Source: Streptomyces alfalfae
GTDB taxonomy: Bacteria; Actinomycetota; Actinomycetes; Streptomycetales; Streptomycetaceae
DNA: 64,000 bases
Reading direction: 5' to 3'
NCBI RefSeq assembly: GCF_004127445.1
Contig: NZ_QEXM01000040.1
Location: forward strand, 124,001-188,000
Positions within the stretch are counted from its first letter, which is position 1, and each line of letters starts with the position of its first letter. This document shows positions 18,495 to 26,570 of this stretch, piece by piece. A program made the translations under genes and the position numbers. The notes under the pieces were generated by a model. That model had not been told where the DNA came from and did no database searches. It saw only the letters and a program-made list of their open reading frames with translations.

Positions 18495-18617
18495 CGGGCC
18501 GCCTCCCGTTCATCAAGCGATGACGTCAGGAAGGTAGGGCAGCGGAGTGCCGTGCGCCAGACCGCGTACGGAGTCGCGTCAGGGGAGGGAGGGTCAGGGC
18601 GGGCCGGGACGGCGGTC

Positions 18618-19415
18618 TCAGTCGGTCGGCCGCTTCAGGCGGGCCACGAACTTGTAGCGGTCGCCGCGGTAGACCGAGCGCACCCACTCCACGGGCCGGC
18701 CGTCGCCGTCCAGGGAGTGCCGGGAGAGCAGCAGCATGGGCAGGCCGACGTCCGTGCCGAGCAGGCCCGCCTCGCGCGGGGTGGCGAGCGAGGTCTCGAT
18801 GGTCTCCTCGGCCTCGGCGAGGTGCACGTCGTACACCTCGGCGAGCGCGGTGTAGAGCGAGGTGTACTTGACCAGGGAGCGGCGCAGCGCGGGGAAGCGC
18901 TTGGCCGACAGGTGCGTGGTCTCTATGGCCATGGCCTCGCCGTTGGCCAGGCGGAGCCGCTCGATGCGCAGGACCCGGCCGCCCGCGCCGATGTCGAGCA
19001 GCCCGGCGAGGGTGTCGTCGGCCGTGATGTAGCCGATGTCCAGGAGCTGCGAGGTGGGCTCAAGGCCCTGGGCGCGCATGTCTTCGGTGTACGAGGTCAG
19101 CTGCAGCGCCTGGGAGACCTTCGGCTTGGCGACGAAGGTGCCCTTGCCCTGGATCCGTTCGAGGCGGCCCTCGACGACCAGTTCCTGAAGGGCCTGGCGG
19201 ACCGTCGTGCGCGAGGTGTCGAACTCGGCGGCGAGCGTGCGCTCGGGCGGCACGGGGGTGCCGGGCGGCAGCGTCTCCGTCATGTCGAGGAGGTGCCGCT
19301 TCAGGCGGTAGTACTTCGGCACGCGCGCGGTGCGGCCGACGCTCGCGGCGCCCGTGCCGTCCGTCGCCACGGGCGCGCCCGTGGCCGTCCCGGTGCTGCC
19401 CGCCTCGGTGCCCAT
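18618..19415 (-). CDS. dasR: DasR, GntR/HutC-family global regulator of amino-sugar metabolism
   Basis: 265 residues from ATG 19415. An in-frame ATG further upstream would add a non-conserved tail, and the chosen start matches the S. coelicolor protein except for a slightly longer low-complexity N-terminus. The winged-helix domain (TPVPPERTLAAEFDTSRTTV, then RQALQELVVEGRLERIQGKG) binds dre operators. The C-terminal HutC/UTRA domain (SQALQLTSYTEDMRAQGLEP through WVRSVYRGDRYKFVARLKRP) binds glucosamine-6-phosphate-type ligands that release it from DNA. It is transcribed away from dasA. Two dre sites lie in the shared 384-base gap. In S. coelicolor DasR controls chitin/GlcNAc use, antibiotic genes and siderophores. 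Confidence 0.97.
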   Translation of the reverse strand: MGTEAGSTGTATGAPVATDGTGAASVGRTARVPKYYRLKRHLLDMTETLPPGTPVPPERTLAAEFDTSRTTVRQALQELVVEGRLERIQGKGTFVAKPKVSQALQLTSYTEDMRAQGLEPTSQLLDIGYITADDTLAGLLDIGAGGRVLRIERLRLANGEAMAIETTHLSAKRFPALRRSLVKYTSLYTALAEVYDVHLAEAEETIETSLATPREAGLLGTDVGLPMLLLSRHSLDGDGRPVEWVRSVYRGDRYKFVARLKRPTD

Positions 19416-19670
19416 GGTCCGCCCACCCGTCTCCCCGCCGCCGCTCTTCAGCGACTGGTTCGGCTCCTGTGCTGCTGCCGTCACCGGCTCCTCCGTCTGT
19501 CGCGGCTCACATCGTGGCACGGTACGGCCCCGGGTCCCCCCGCTCGAACGAAAGTCGCCCGAACGAACGTCGCCCGACGATAAGTCGGCGTGCCAAGAGG
19601 GCGCCCCGTTGCTCAGGTGTCGGTCCGATAACGGACGTGACAGCCCTTCTTATACACCCTTGACACCCCT

Positions 19671-19686
19671 AAAGGTCTAGGCCAAG
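19671..19686. promoter_or_regulatory. DasR operator (dre) 1 upstream of dasA
   Basis: AAAGGTCTAGGCCAAG resembles the dre consensus ACTGGTCTAGACCACT at the GGTCTAG-CCA core. It lies directly after the TTGACA candidate -35 and reaches into the expected -10, a position suited to repression. Confidence 0.7.
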
Positions 19687-19694
19687 CTCCCCGT

Positions 19695-19710
19695 ACTGGT
19701 CTACACCATT
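19695..19710. promoter_or_regulatory. DasR operator (dre) 2 upstream of dasA
   Basis: ACTGGTCTACACCATT matches the dre consensus ACTGGTCTAGACCACT at 14 of 16 positions, about 90 bp before the dasA start. Confidence 0.85.
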
Positions 19711-19799
19711 AAAGACCAGGTTCCAGTCCCACGGGCAGATCTCGGTCCATTCGGTCGCTGCGGGTGGGGGGTTGACTGGCATCCCTTGAGGAGGATGAC

Positions 19800-21074
19800 G
19801 TGAATCGCAAGCTCATGGCGGCCATTGGTGTCGCGGGCATGTTGGTCTCGGTCGCGGCGTGCGGCGGCGACGGCGACGACAACAAGGCCGGGGGCGCCGA
19901 CGGCTTCAAGGGCGAGACGCTGACGTTCTGGGCGATGGACGGCTCGACGCCGGAGCAGTGGCAGAAGGACGTCACGGCCGCCTTCGAGAAGAAGACGGGC
20001 GCGAAGCTCAAGTTCGAGGTGCAGACCTGGAACGGCATTCAGCAGAAGCTGACCACGGCCCTCTCCGAGGAGAACCCGCCGGACGTCTTCGAGATCGGCA
20101 ACACCCAGACCCCGGCGTACGCCAAGACGGGCGGTCTCGCCGAGCTGGGCGACCTCAAGGAGTCCATCGGCGCCGACTGGACCGAGTCGATGAACAAGTC
20201 CTCGGTCGTGGACGGCAAGCAGTACGCCGCCCCGTGGTTCGTCCTCAACCGCGTCGTCGTCTACAACAAGAAGATCTGGGCCGACGCCGGTATCAAGGAG
20301 CTTCCCAAGACGCGCGCCGAGTTCCTCAAGGACCTCAAGCAGATCGGCGAGAAGACCGACGCCGAGCCGATCTACCTGCCCGGACAGAACTGGTACCACT
20401 TCGTCGGCCTGACCATCGGTGAGGGCGCCGAGCTGGTCAAGAAGGACGGCGACAAGTACGTCTCCAACCTGGACGACCCGAAGGTCGCCAAGGCCATGAA
20501 GACGTACAAGCAGTTCGCGGACCTCTCCAAGGCCCCCAAGAACAAGGACGAGGCCACCCCGCAGCAGGCCGAGGTCTTCGCCAAGGGCAAGACCGGCGCC
20601 TTCATCGGCATGAGCTGGGAAGCCCCCACCGCCATCAAGGCCAACCCGAAGATCGAGCAGGACATCGGCTTCTTCACGATCCCCGGCCCCACCGCCGACA
20701 AGCCCGAGGGTGTCTTCCTCGGCGGCTCCAACCTCGCCGTCGCCGCGACCAGCAAGAAGCAGGAGCTCGCCAAGGAGTTCCTGAAGATCGCGCTGTCCGA
20801 CAAGTTCGAGGGCCAGTTCGCCAAGGAAGGCGGCCAGATCCCGAACAAGAAGGCGCTGGAGTCCAACCTCAAGGGCAACCCGGCCGCCGAGGCCGCCGCG
20901 CCCGCAGCCGTCGGCGGTGGCACCACCCCGCTGATCCCGGAGTGGGGCGCGGTGGAGAACCCGCCGAACCCGATCAAGAACTACATGACCGCGGTGCTCA
21001 ACGGTAAGTCTCCCGCGGACGCCGCCAAGCAGGTCGAGGGCGAGCTCAACAAGCGCCTGTCGCAGAAGCAGTAA
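19800..21074 (+). CDS. dasA: DasA, chitobiose-type ABC transporter lipoprotein
   Basis: A 424-residue extracellular solute-binding protein of the sugar (family 1) type. The signal peptide ends in lipobox VAAC with lipid-anchored Cys21, followed by an acidic/Gly linker (GGDGDDNKAGGADG). The mature part has sugar-binding-protein segments FWAMDGSTPEQWQKDVTAAF and APWFVLNRVVVYNKKIWADAG. The S. coelicolor orthologue binds N,N'-diacetylchitobiose. GTG 19800 follows GAGGAGG. It is first in dasABCD, under two DasR operators. Deletion of dasA in S. coelicolor affects development, but that cannot be read here. Confidence 0.95.
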   Translation: MNRKLMAAIGVAGMLVSVAACGGDGDDNKAGGADGFKGETLTFWAMDGSTPEQWQKDVTAAFEKKTGAKLKFEVQTWNGIQQKLTTALSEENPPDVFEIGNTQTPAYAKTGGLAELGDLKESIGADWTESMNKSSVVDGKQYAAPWFVLNRVVVYNKKIWADAGIKELPKTRAEFLKDLKQIGEKTDAEPIYLPGQNWYHFVGLTIGEGAELVKKDGDKYVSNLDDPKVAKAMKTYKQFADLSKAPKNKDEATPQQAEVFAKGKTGAFIGMSWEAPTAIKANPKIEQDIGFFTIPGPTADKPEGVFLGGSNLAVAATSKKQELAKEFLKIALSDKFEGQFAKEGGQIPNKKALESNLKGNPAAEAAAPAAVGGGTTPLIPEWGAVENPPNPIKNYMTAVLNGKSPADAAKQVEGELNKRLSQKQ

Positions 21075-21166
21075 GAACGCCCCTCTTGCCGGGGCGGCGG
21101 GTGAACCGTCCCCGCCGCCCCGGCACACCTCTGCTTACCGCGATGCCCACGAAAGAGATGGCGAGC

Positions 21167-22156
21167 ATGACCGTGCAGAAGACCGAACGGCCGCCCTCCG
21201 GCCCGACGGAGGTGCAGACACCGGCAGGCGGGCCACGGCCGAGTGGCCCGCGCAAGGAGCCCAGGCGTCTCGCCGGGCTGACGCCCTATCTGCTCCTTGC
21301 CCCCGCGATCGTCGCCACCCTGCTGCTGCTCGGCTGGCCCCTGGTCAACAACGGGATCCTGTCGTTCCAGAACCTCAACATGAGGCAGTTCATTCTGCAC
21401 CTCACGGAGTGGAACGGGTTCGACAACTACAAGGACGTCCTCACCGGCGAGGACTTCTGGCGGGTCACAGGACGCTCGGTCGCCTTCACCGCCGTCAACG
21501 TCGTCCTCATCATGGGCCTCGGCACCCTGGTGGGGCTGCTCCTCGCCCGCCTCGGCCGGAAGATGCGCACCTTCCTCCTGCTCGGCCTCGTGCTCACCTG
21601 GGCGATGCCCGTCGTCGCGGCGAGCACGGTCTACCAGTGGCTGTTCGCGCAGCGCTTCGGCGTCGTCAACTGGGTGCTCGCCAAGATCGGCTTCGAGTCG
21701 ATGGCCGACCACGACTGGCTGGCCACGCAGTACTCGACCTTCTTCGTCGTCCTGCTGCTGATCGTCTGGATGTCCATCCCCTTCGTGGCGATCAACCTGT
21801 ACGCCGCCACGACCACCATCCCCAAGGAGCTGTACGAGGCCGCGGCGCTGGACGGCGCGGGGGCCCTCAAGCAGTTCACCCAGGTGACGCTGCCGTATTT
21901 GAAGCCCTTCCTCTACGCCACGACGTTCCTGGAGATCATCTGGGTCTTCAAGGCGTTCGTCCAGGTCTTCACGATCAACGAGGGCGGCCCCGACCGCCTC
22001 ACCGAGATCCTCCCCGTCTACGCCTACATCGAGGGCATGGGCAACCAGCACTTCGGCATGGGCGCCGCGATCGCGCTGCTCACCATCGTCATCCTGCTGG
22101 CCATCACGTCGTTCTACCTGCGCATCGTGCTCAAGCAAGAGGAGGACGAGCTGTGA
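21167..22156 (+). CDS. dasB: DasB, sugar ABC transporter permease (MalF type)
   Basis: A 329-residue permease with six hydrophobic segments, beginning LTPYLLLAPAIVATLLLLGWP. It carries the cytoplasmic EAA loop (LYEAAALDGAGALKQFTQVT) that contacts the ATPase. I chose ATG 21167 over an in-frame ATG 24 bases upstream because the purine stretch GAAAGAGA sits about 8 bases ahead of it. The stop overlaps the dasC GTG (GTGA). No ATPase gene is in this operon; in Streptomyces the shared ATPase MsiK, encoded elsewhere, energises several sugar importers. Confidence 0.94.
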   Translation: MTVQKTERPPSGPTEVQTPAGGPRPSGPRKEPRRLAGLTPYLLLAPAIVATLLLLGWPLVNNGILSFQNLNMRQFILHLTEWNGFDNYKDVLTGEDFWRVTGRSVAFTAVNVVLIMGLGTLVGLLLARLGRKMRTFLLLGLVLTWAMPVVAASTVYQWLFAQRFGVVNWVLAKIGFESMADHDWLATQYSTFFVVLLLIVWMSIPFVAINLYAATTTIPKELYEAAALDGAGALKQFTQVTLPYLKPFLYATTFLEIIWVFKAFVQVFTINEGGPDRLTEILPVYAYIEGMGNQHFGMGAAIALLTIVILLAITSFYLRIVLKQEEDEL

Positions 22157-22983
22157 AGCGCTCGCCGCTGGGCCGTCTGTGGCCCAACCTGGTCGCCGTC
22201 CTTATCTTCATCCTCTGCGTCTTCCCCGTGTACTGGATGTTCGCGACGGCCTTCAAGCCGACCGGCGACATCATCGCCGAGGACCCGGTCTGGTTCCCGA
22301 CCGACGCCACCCTTGAGCACTTCAAGACGGCGATGGACGCCGACCACTTCTGGACCATGGCCGGCAACTCCCTGATCGTGACGCTCCTCGCGGTCGTCTT
22401 CTCCCTCATCATCGGCGTGACCGCGGCGTTCGCCCTCGCCCGGATGCGCTTCAAGGGGCGGCGCGGCTTCATCATCGGCTTCATGCTGGCGCAGATGGCG
22501 CCCTGGGAAGTCATGGTCATCGCGATCTACATGATCGTGCGCGACGCGGACATGCTGAACAGCTTGATCCCGCTCACCCTCTTCTACATGGTGATGATCC
22601 TGCCCTTCACCCTCCTCACGCTCCGCGGCTTCGTCGCCGCCGTGCCCAAGGAGCTGGAGGAGTCCGCCATGGTCGACGGCTGCACCCGCATGCAGGCCTT
22701 CCGCCGGGTGATCCTGCCGCTGCTCGCGCCGGGCCTGATGTCGACCTCGCTGTTCGGCTTCATCACCGCCTGGAACGAGTTCCCGCTGGTCCTCGTGCTC
22801 AACAAGGAAGCGGAGGCCAAGACCCTGCCGGTGTGGCTGTCCAGCTTCCAGACCGCCTTCGGCGACGACTGGGGCGCCACGATGGCCGCCGCCTCCCTCT
22901 TCGCCGTCCCGATCCTGATCCTCTTCGTCTTCCTGCAGCGCAGGGCCGTCAGCGGCCTGACCGACGGCGCAGTGAAGGGATAA
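22153..22983 (+). CDS. dasC: DasC, sugar ABC transporter permease (MalG type)
   Basis: A 276-residue permease with six predicted helices, starting at GTG 22153 inside the dasB stop. The EAA loop reads LEESAMVDGCTRMQAFRRVI, followed by PLLAPGLMSTSLFGFITAWNEFP read in segments. It pairs with DasB to form the membrane channel for chitobiose. The dasD start follows 9 bases after the stop, so all four das genes probably share one transcript. Confidence 0.94.
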   Translation: MKRSPLGRLWPNLVAVLIFILCVFPVYWMFATAFKPTGDIIAEDPVWFPTDATLEHFKTAMDADHFWTMAGNSLIVTLLAVVFSLIIGVTAAFALARMRFKGRRGFIIGFMLAQMAPWEVMVIAIYMIVRDADMLNSLIPLTLFYMVMILPFTLLTLRGFVAAVPKELEESAMVDGCTRMQAFRRVILPLLAPGLMSTSLFGFITAWNEFPLVLVLNKEAEAKTLPVWLSSFQTAFGDDWGATMAAASLFAVPILILFVFLQRRAVSGLTDGAVKG

Positions 22984-22991
22984 CTCCGCAC

Positions 22992-24488
22992 ATGACGACA
23001 CTCACGCACGCCGGTGACACCCTCACCCGCAACGCCCTCGCCGTGCTCCAGCCCGGCTTCGACGGCACCACCACCGCACCGGACTGGCTGCGCCGCCGGA
23101 TCGGCGAAGGCCTCGCCTCCGTCAGCCTCTTCGGCCGCAATGTCCGCACGGCGGAGCAGGTCGCCGCCCTCACCGCGCAACTGCGCGCCGAGCGCGACGA
23201 CCTCCTGATCGCCATCGACGAGGAGAGCGGCGACGTCACCCGCCTGGAGGTGCGCACCGGCTCCTCCTACCCGGGCAACCACGCGCTCGGCGCCGTCGAC
23301 GACACGACGCTGACCCGCGAGGTCGCCGCCGACCTCGGCCGCCGTCTCGCCGCCTGCGGCATCAACTTCAACTGGGCGCCCTCGGCCGACGTCAACGCCA
23401 ACCCCGACAACCCGGTCATCGGCGTACGCTCCTTCGGCGCCGACCCCGAGCTGGTCGCCCGGCACACCGCCGCCTACGTCGAGGGCATGCAGTCCTCCGG
23501 CGTCGCCACCTCCGCCAAGCACTTCCCCGGCCACGGCGACACCGCGATCGACTCGCACCACTCCGTGCCGGTCATCGACGTCGACCGGGACGTCCTGAAC
23601 TCCCGCGACCTCGCGCCGTTCCGCGCGGCCATCGCCGCGGGCACGCGGGCCGTGATGAGCGCCCATGTGCTGGCCCCGGCCCTGGACCCGGACAACCCCG
23701 GGACGCTCTCCCGCCGCATCCTCACCGGCCTGCTCCGCGAGGAGTTCGGCTACGAGGGACTCATCGTCACCGACGGCATGGACATGCAGGCCATCGCCGG
23801 CACGTACGGCTTCGAACGCGGCTGCGTCCTCGCCATCGCCGCCGGCGCCGACGCGATCTGCACGGGCGGCGGCCCCTCGGACGAGGGCACCGTGCTGCGG
23901 CTGCGGGACGCCTTCGTCGCCGCGGTGCGCTCGGGGGAGCTGCCCGAGGAACGCCTCGCCGACGCCGCCGACCGCGTACGGGCGCTGGCGGGCTGGGCCT
24001 CGGTGTCGGGCGCGACCGATCGTTCGGGGGGCGCGCCCGACACCGGGATCGGCCTGGTCGCGGCCCGCCGCGCCCTGACGGTCACCCGCGGCGAGACCTA
24101 CGCCGCCCCGCTCACCTCCGCGCCCTACGTCGCCACCTTCAGCCCGCTGCCGAACATCGCGGTCGGCGACGAGACCCCGTGGGGTGTCACCGCCGAGCTC
24201 GGACGCCGGTTCCCCGGCACCCGCTCGGGCACGTTCTCCGGCGACACGGCGGGCGCCGAGGCCCTGGCCGCGGCGGGGGAGCGGCGCATCGTCGCGGTCG
24301 TCCGCGACGCCCACCGGCACGGCTGGATGTCCGCGGCCCTGACCACCCTGCTCGCCACCCGCCCCGACACGATCGTGGTCGAGATGGGCGTCCCGCAGTC
24401 CGCCCCGGTCGGCGCCCTCCACATCGCGACGCGCGGCGCGGCGAGGGTCTGCGGCGAGGCAGCGGCGGAGATCATCACCGCGAGCTGA
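22992..24488 (+). CDS. dasD: DasD, glycoside hydrolase family 3 beta-N-acetylhexosaminidase
   Basis: A 498-residue GH3 enzyme with no signal peptide, so it should act in the cytoplasm on imported chitobiose. Motifs: KHFPGHGDT (176-184) with the Asp-x-His pair DSHHS that serves as acid/base in NagZ-type enzymes, and nucleophile Asp261 in TDGMDMQA. The C-terminal 150 residues form a second, less conserved domain (GVTAELGRRFPGTR, VVRDAHRHGW). It splits chitobiose or related GlcNAc glycosides to feed NagB after phosphorylation and deacetylation by enzymes encoded elsewhere. Last gene of the das operon; a strong terminator follows. Confidence 0.93.
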   Translation: MTTLTHAGDTLTRNALAVLQPGFDGTTTAPDWLRRRIGEGLASVSLFGRNVRTAEQVAALTAQLRAERDDLLIAIDEESGDVTRLEVRTGSSYPGNHALGAVDDTTLTREVAADLGRRLAACGINFNWAPSADVNANPDNPVIGVRSFGADPELVARHTAAYVEGMQSSGVATSAKHFPGHGDTAIDSHHSVPVIDVDRDVLNSRDLAPFRAAIAAGTRAVMSAHVLAPALDPDNPGTLSRRILTGLLREEFGYEGLIVTDGMDMQAIAGTYGFERGCVLAIAAGADAICTGGGPSDEGTVLRLRDAFVAAVRSGELPEERLADAADRVRALAGWASVSGATDRSGGAPDTGIGLVAARRALTVTRGETYAAPLTSAPYVATFSPLPNIAVGDETPWGVTAELGRRFPGTRSGTFSGDTAGAEALAAAGERRIVAVVRDAHRHGWMSAALTTLLATRPDTIVVEMGVPQSAPVGALHIATRGAARVCGEAAAEIITAS

Positions 24489-24551
24489 GTCGGCGGCCTC
24501 CCCGCCGCCGCCCCGCTCACCGCCCGCCCACCACGCTCAGGCTCACCAAAA

Positions 24552-24587
24552 AGGAGGGGCGCCCCCCGGCCGGGGGGCGCCCCTCCT
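24552..24587. terminator. Bidirectional terminator between dasD and nagB
   Basis: Perfect 36-bp palindrome: an 18-bp arm beginning AGGAGGGGCGCC (24552-24569) followed directly by its complement (24570-24587). A run of five A precedes it, giving a U run in the minus-strand (nagB) transcript. It lies between convergent genes. Confidence 0.85.
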
Positions 24588-24626
24588 CGTACGGCCCGGG
24601 TCCGCGTGCGACCCGGGCCGGCCCCC

Positions 24627-25412
24627 TTACAGCCCCTGCCAGCCCGGCTTGTTGGCATAGGTGTGCCTGAAGTAGTCCGCGAGCTTCAGCTTCGACGCCG
24701 CGGCCTCGTCCACGACGACCGTGGCGTGCGGATGCAGCTGCAGGGCCGACGCCGGGACGATCGAGGCGACAGGACCCTCGACCGTCGCGGCCACCGCGTC
24801 CGCCTTGCCCTCACCCGTGGCGAGCAGCACCAGGTGCCGCGCCTCCAGGATCGTCCCGATCCCCTGGGTGATCACGTGGTGCGGGACCTGCTCGATGTCC
24901 CCGTCGAAGAAGCGCGCGTTGTCCACCCGCGTCTGCTCCGTCAGCGTCTTGATCCGGGTGCGCGAGGCGAGCGACGAGCACGGCTCGTTGAACCCGATGT
25001 GCCCGTCGGTGCCGATCCCCAGCAACTGGAGGTCGACGCCACCGGCCTCGGCCAGCGCCTTGTCGTACTGCACGCACGCCGACTGCACGTCCTGGGCGCT
25101 GCCGTTCGGGCCCATGAACGAGGCCTCGCTCAGCCCGAGCGGCTCGACGACCTCGCGCAGCACGACCGAGCGGTACGACTCCGGGTGCCCGGCCGGCAGT
25201 CCCACGTACTCGTCGAGCTGGCAGATCCGCGCCCGCGACGCGTCCACCTCACCGGCGGCGACCTTGGCGGCCAGCGCTTCGTAGATCGGCAGGGGGGTGG
25301 ATCCGGTGGCGACACCGAGCAGGGCGTCAGGCTTACGGCGCACCAGGGCGGCCATGGCCTCCGCGATGAGCTCGCCGCCTGCCGTGGCGTCCGGGACGAT
25401 GACAACTTCCAC
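24627..25412 (-). CDS. nagB: Glucosamine-6-phosphate deaminase
   Basis: Converts glucosamine-6-phosphate to fructose-6-phosphate and ammonia. The 261-residue length equals that of the S. coelicolor enzyme. Family segments visible: GVATGSTPLPIYEAL (phosphate loop), QLDEYVGL (general-base Asp region), LLGIGTDGHIGFNEP (substrate loop) and LVLLATGEGKADAV. GTG 25412 is the likely start. A dre-like operator lies 37-52 bp upstream, so DasR should repress it together with dasABCD and with its ligand from the same pathway. It converges on dasD with a shared terminator. Confidence 0.97.
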   Translation of the reverse strand: MEVVIVPDATAGGELIAEAMAALVRRKPDALLGVATGSTPLPIYEALAAKVAAGEVDASRARICQLDEYVGLPAGHPESYRSVVLREVVEPLGLSEASFMGPNGSAQDVQSACVQYDKALAEAGGVDLQLLGIGTDGHIGFNEPCSSLASRTRIKTLTEQTRVDNARFFDGDIEQVPHHVITQGIGTILEARHLVLLATGEGKADAVAATVEGPVASIVPASALQLHPHATVVVDEAAASKLKLADYFRHTYANKPGWQGL

Positions 25413-25448
25413 GCTGGGCCTGCCGATCTGGAGAGGGGCTCTACGGTT

Positions 25449-25464
25449 GGTGGTATAGACCAAT
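25449..25464. promoter_or_regulatory. DasR operator (dre) upstream of nagB
   Basis: GGTGGTATAGACCAAT keeps the TGGT-N4-ACCA arms of the dre consensus, with TATAG in place of TCTAG in the centre, 37 bp ahead of the nagB GTG. Confidence 0.75.
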
Positions 25465-25576
25465 CTAGCAGAGCTGCGCCCAGAGGGCAGTCCTTTCCGC
25501 GGTCCATGCCGACCCCTCCCGTCACCCTGCTCACCAATCAACCATCGTGTGCCGTCCGAGGCGACACGAATATTCC

Positions 25577-25588
25577 TAGCGATCGCTA
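25577..25588. promoter_or_regulatory. Candidate TetR-family operator
   Basis: A perfect 12-bp palindrome TAGCGATCGCTA in the nagB-tetR divergent gap, about 60 bp before the TetR-family start. A weaker related symmetry (TAGTGGCCGCTATA) follows at 25624-25637. Position and symmetry suit autoregulation by the downstream gene product. Confidence 0.5.
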
Positions 25589-25648
25589 CAGAAAGAACCG
25601 TAGTCCATTCCGCCCCCATTTACTAGTGGCCGCTATACAATTCACTCC

Positions 25649-26266
25649 ATGGCGACGAAACAGCGCGGGCGCCCCCGTTCCTTCGACCGCGAGACGGCGC
25701 TCGAACAGGCGGTCAAGGCCTTCTGGGAGCACGGGTACGAAGGGACGTCCGTCTCGGACCTGACGCGCGTCATGGGCATCGGCGCCCCCAGCCTCTACGG
25801 CGCGTTCGGCGACAAGCGCACGCTCTTCGACGAGGTCGTCGTGCGGTACGACGTCACCCACGGCGCCTTCGGCGAGCGCGCACTCGCCGAGGAACCCACC
25901 GTGCGCGGCGGGGTGGCGCGCCTGCTGCGCGAGGCCGCGGCCCGGTTCACCGACCCCGCCCACCCGCGCGGCTGCCTGGTCGTCACCGCCGCCACGAACT
26001 GCACGACCCCGGAGGTGGAGGAGTCCCTGCGCGCCCGGCGGAACGCCGCCATCACGGACATCGAGTCCCGTATCGCCGCGGCCGTCGCGGCGGGCGAGCT
26101 GCCGAGGGGCGCCGACCCCGCCGCCCTCGCCCGCTATGTGCGCGCGGTCTTCCAGGGGATGTCCCAGCAGGCCAGGGACGGCGCCACCAGACAGGAGCTG
26201 GAAGCGGTGGCGGATCTGGCGATGTCGGTGTGGCCGGGGGGTGGACTGCCGGAGAATGGGGCCTGA
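25649..26266 (+). CDS. TetR/AcrR-family transcriptional regulator
   Basis: A 205-residue regulator. The N-terminal TetR helix-turn-helix is clear: RETALEQAVKAFWEHGYEGT, then SVSDLTRVMGIGAPSLYGAF and GDKRTLFDEVV. The C-terminal ligand domain contains CLVVTAATNCTTPEVEESL, the pattern of the YxaF/AcrR-like subgroup. It diverges from nagB, with a 12-bp palindrome in the shared gap that may be its operator. The natural ligand and targets are not evident; nagB and its own gene are the simplest candidates. Confidence 0.88.
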   Translation: MATKQRGRPRSFDRETALEQAVKAFWEHGYEGTSVSDLTRVMGIGAPSLYGAFGDKRTLFDEVVVRYDVTHGAFGERALAEEPTVRGGVARLLREAAARFTDPAHPRGCLVVTAATNCTTPEVEESLRARRNAAITDIESRIAAAVAAGELPRGADPAALARYVRAVFQGMSQQARDGATRQELEAVADLAMSVWPGGGLPENGA

Positions 26267-26570
26267 CCCGCGGGGGAGACGGCTCGGAGGAAGCGGCGGG
26301 AACAAAGATCTGCCCGCGCGTAGACATCGGAGAATGGTCTAGTCCACAATGCGGGAGTAAAGCCTCCGCTCTCCCCGCACAGGAGAGCGGACCGAGGAAC
26401 CGGCGCTCTCTGCCCTGACTGCGCCGGGACCTCCCGATCGGCCGTCCAGTACCGCACATTCTGGCGGCCGATGCACCTGAAGGGCTGCGGTGCCGTGGGT
26501 GGGTTGAGGGTCCCGCCCTGGCGCCGCGGCTCGTCGGGAGCCGCCGTACGCGAAAGGTACGCTCGCACTC
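26267..26570. other. Gap between the TetR gene and the sensor kinase
   Basis: 304 bases with no convincing coding frame. It contains a dre-like site (26333-26348) and, directly before the kinase start, a -10-like TACGCT (26558-26563) placed so that transcription would begin at the GTG itself. Confidence 0.55.
26333..26348. promoter_or_regulatory. dre-like DasR site upstream of the PdtaS-type kinase
   Basis: AATGGTCTAGTCCACA matches the dre consensus ACTGGTCTAGACCACT at 13 of 16 positions, including TGGTCTAG-CCA. It is 230 bp upstream of the kinase start. DasR binding is inferred from sequence only. Confidence 0.55.

Larger units (their letters stand above)
19416..19799. other. dasR-dasA divergent control region
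   Basis: 384 bases without a coding frame. It contains the TCCG-ATAA-CGGA inverted repeat (near 19624-19637), a TTGACA -35 candidate at 19660-19665, two dre operators (19671-19686 and 19695-19710), a further half-site AAAGACCAGG (19711-19720) and the dasA ribosome-binding site GAGGAGG near 19789. A dasR promoter could not be placed. Confidence 0.75.
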
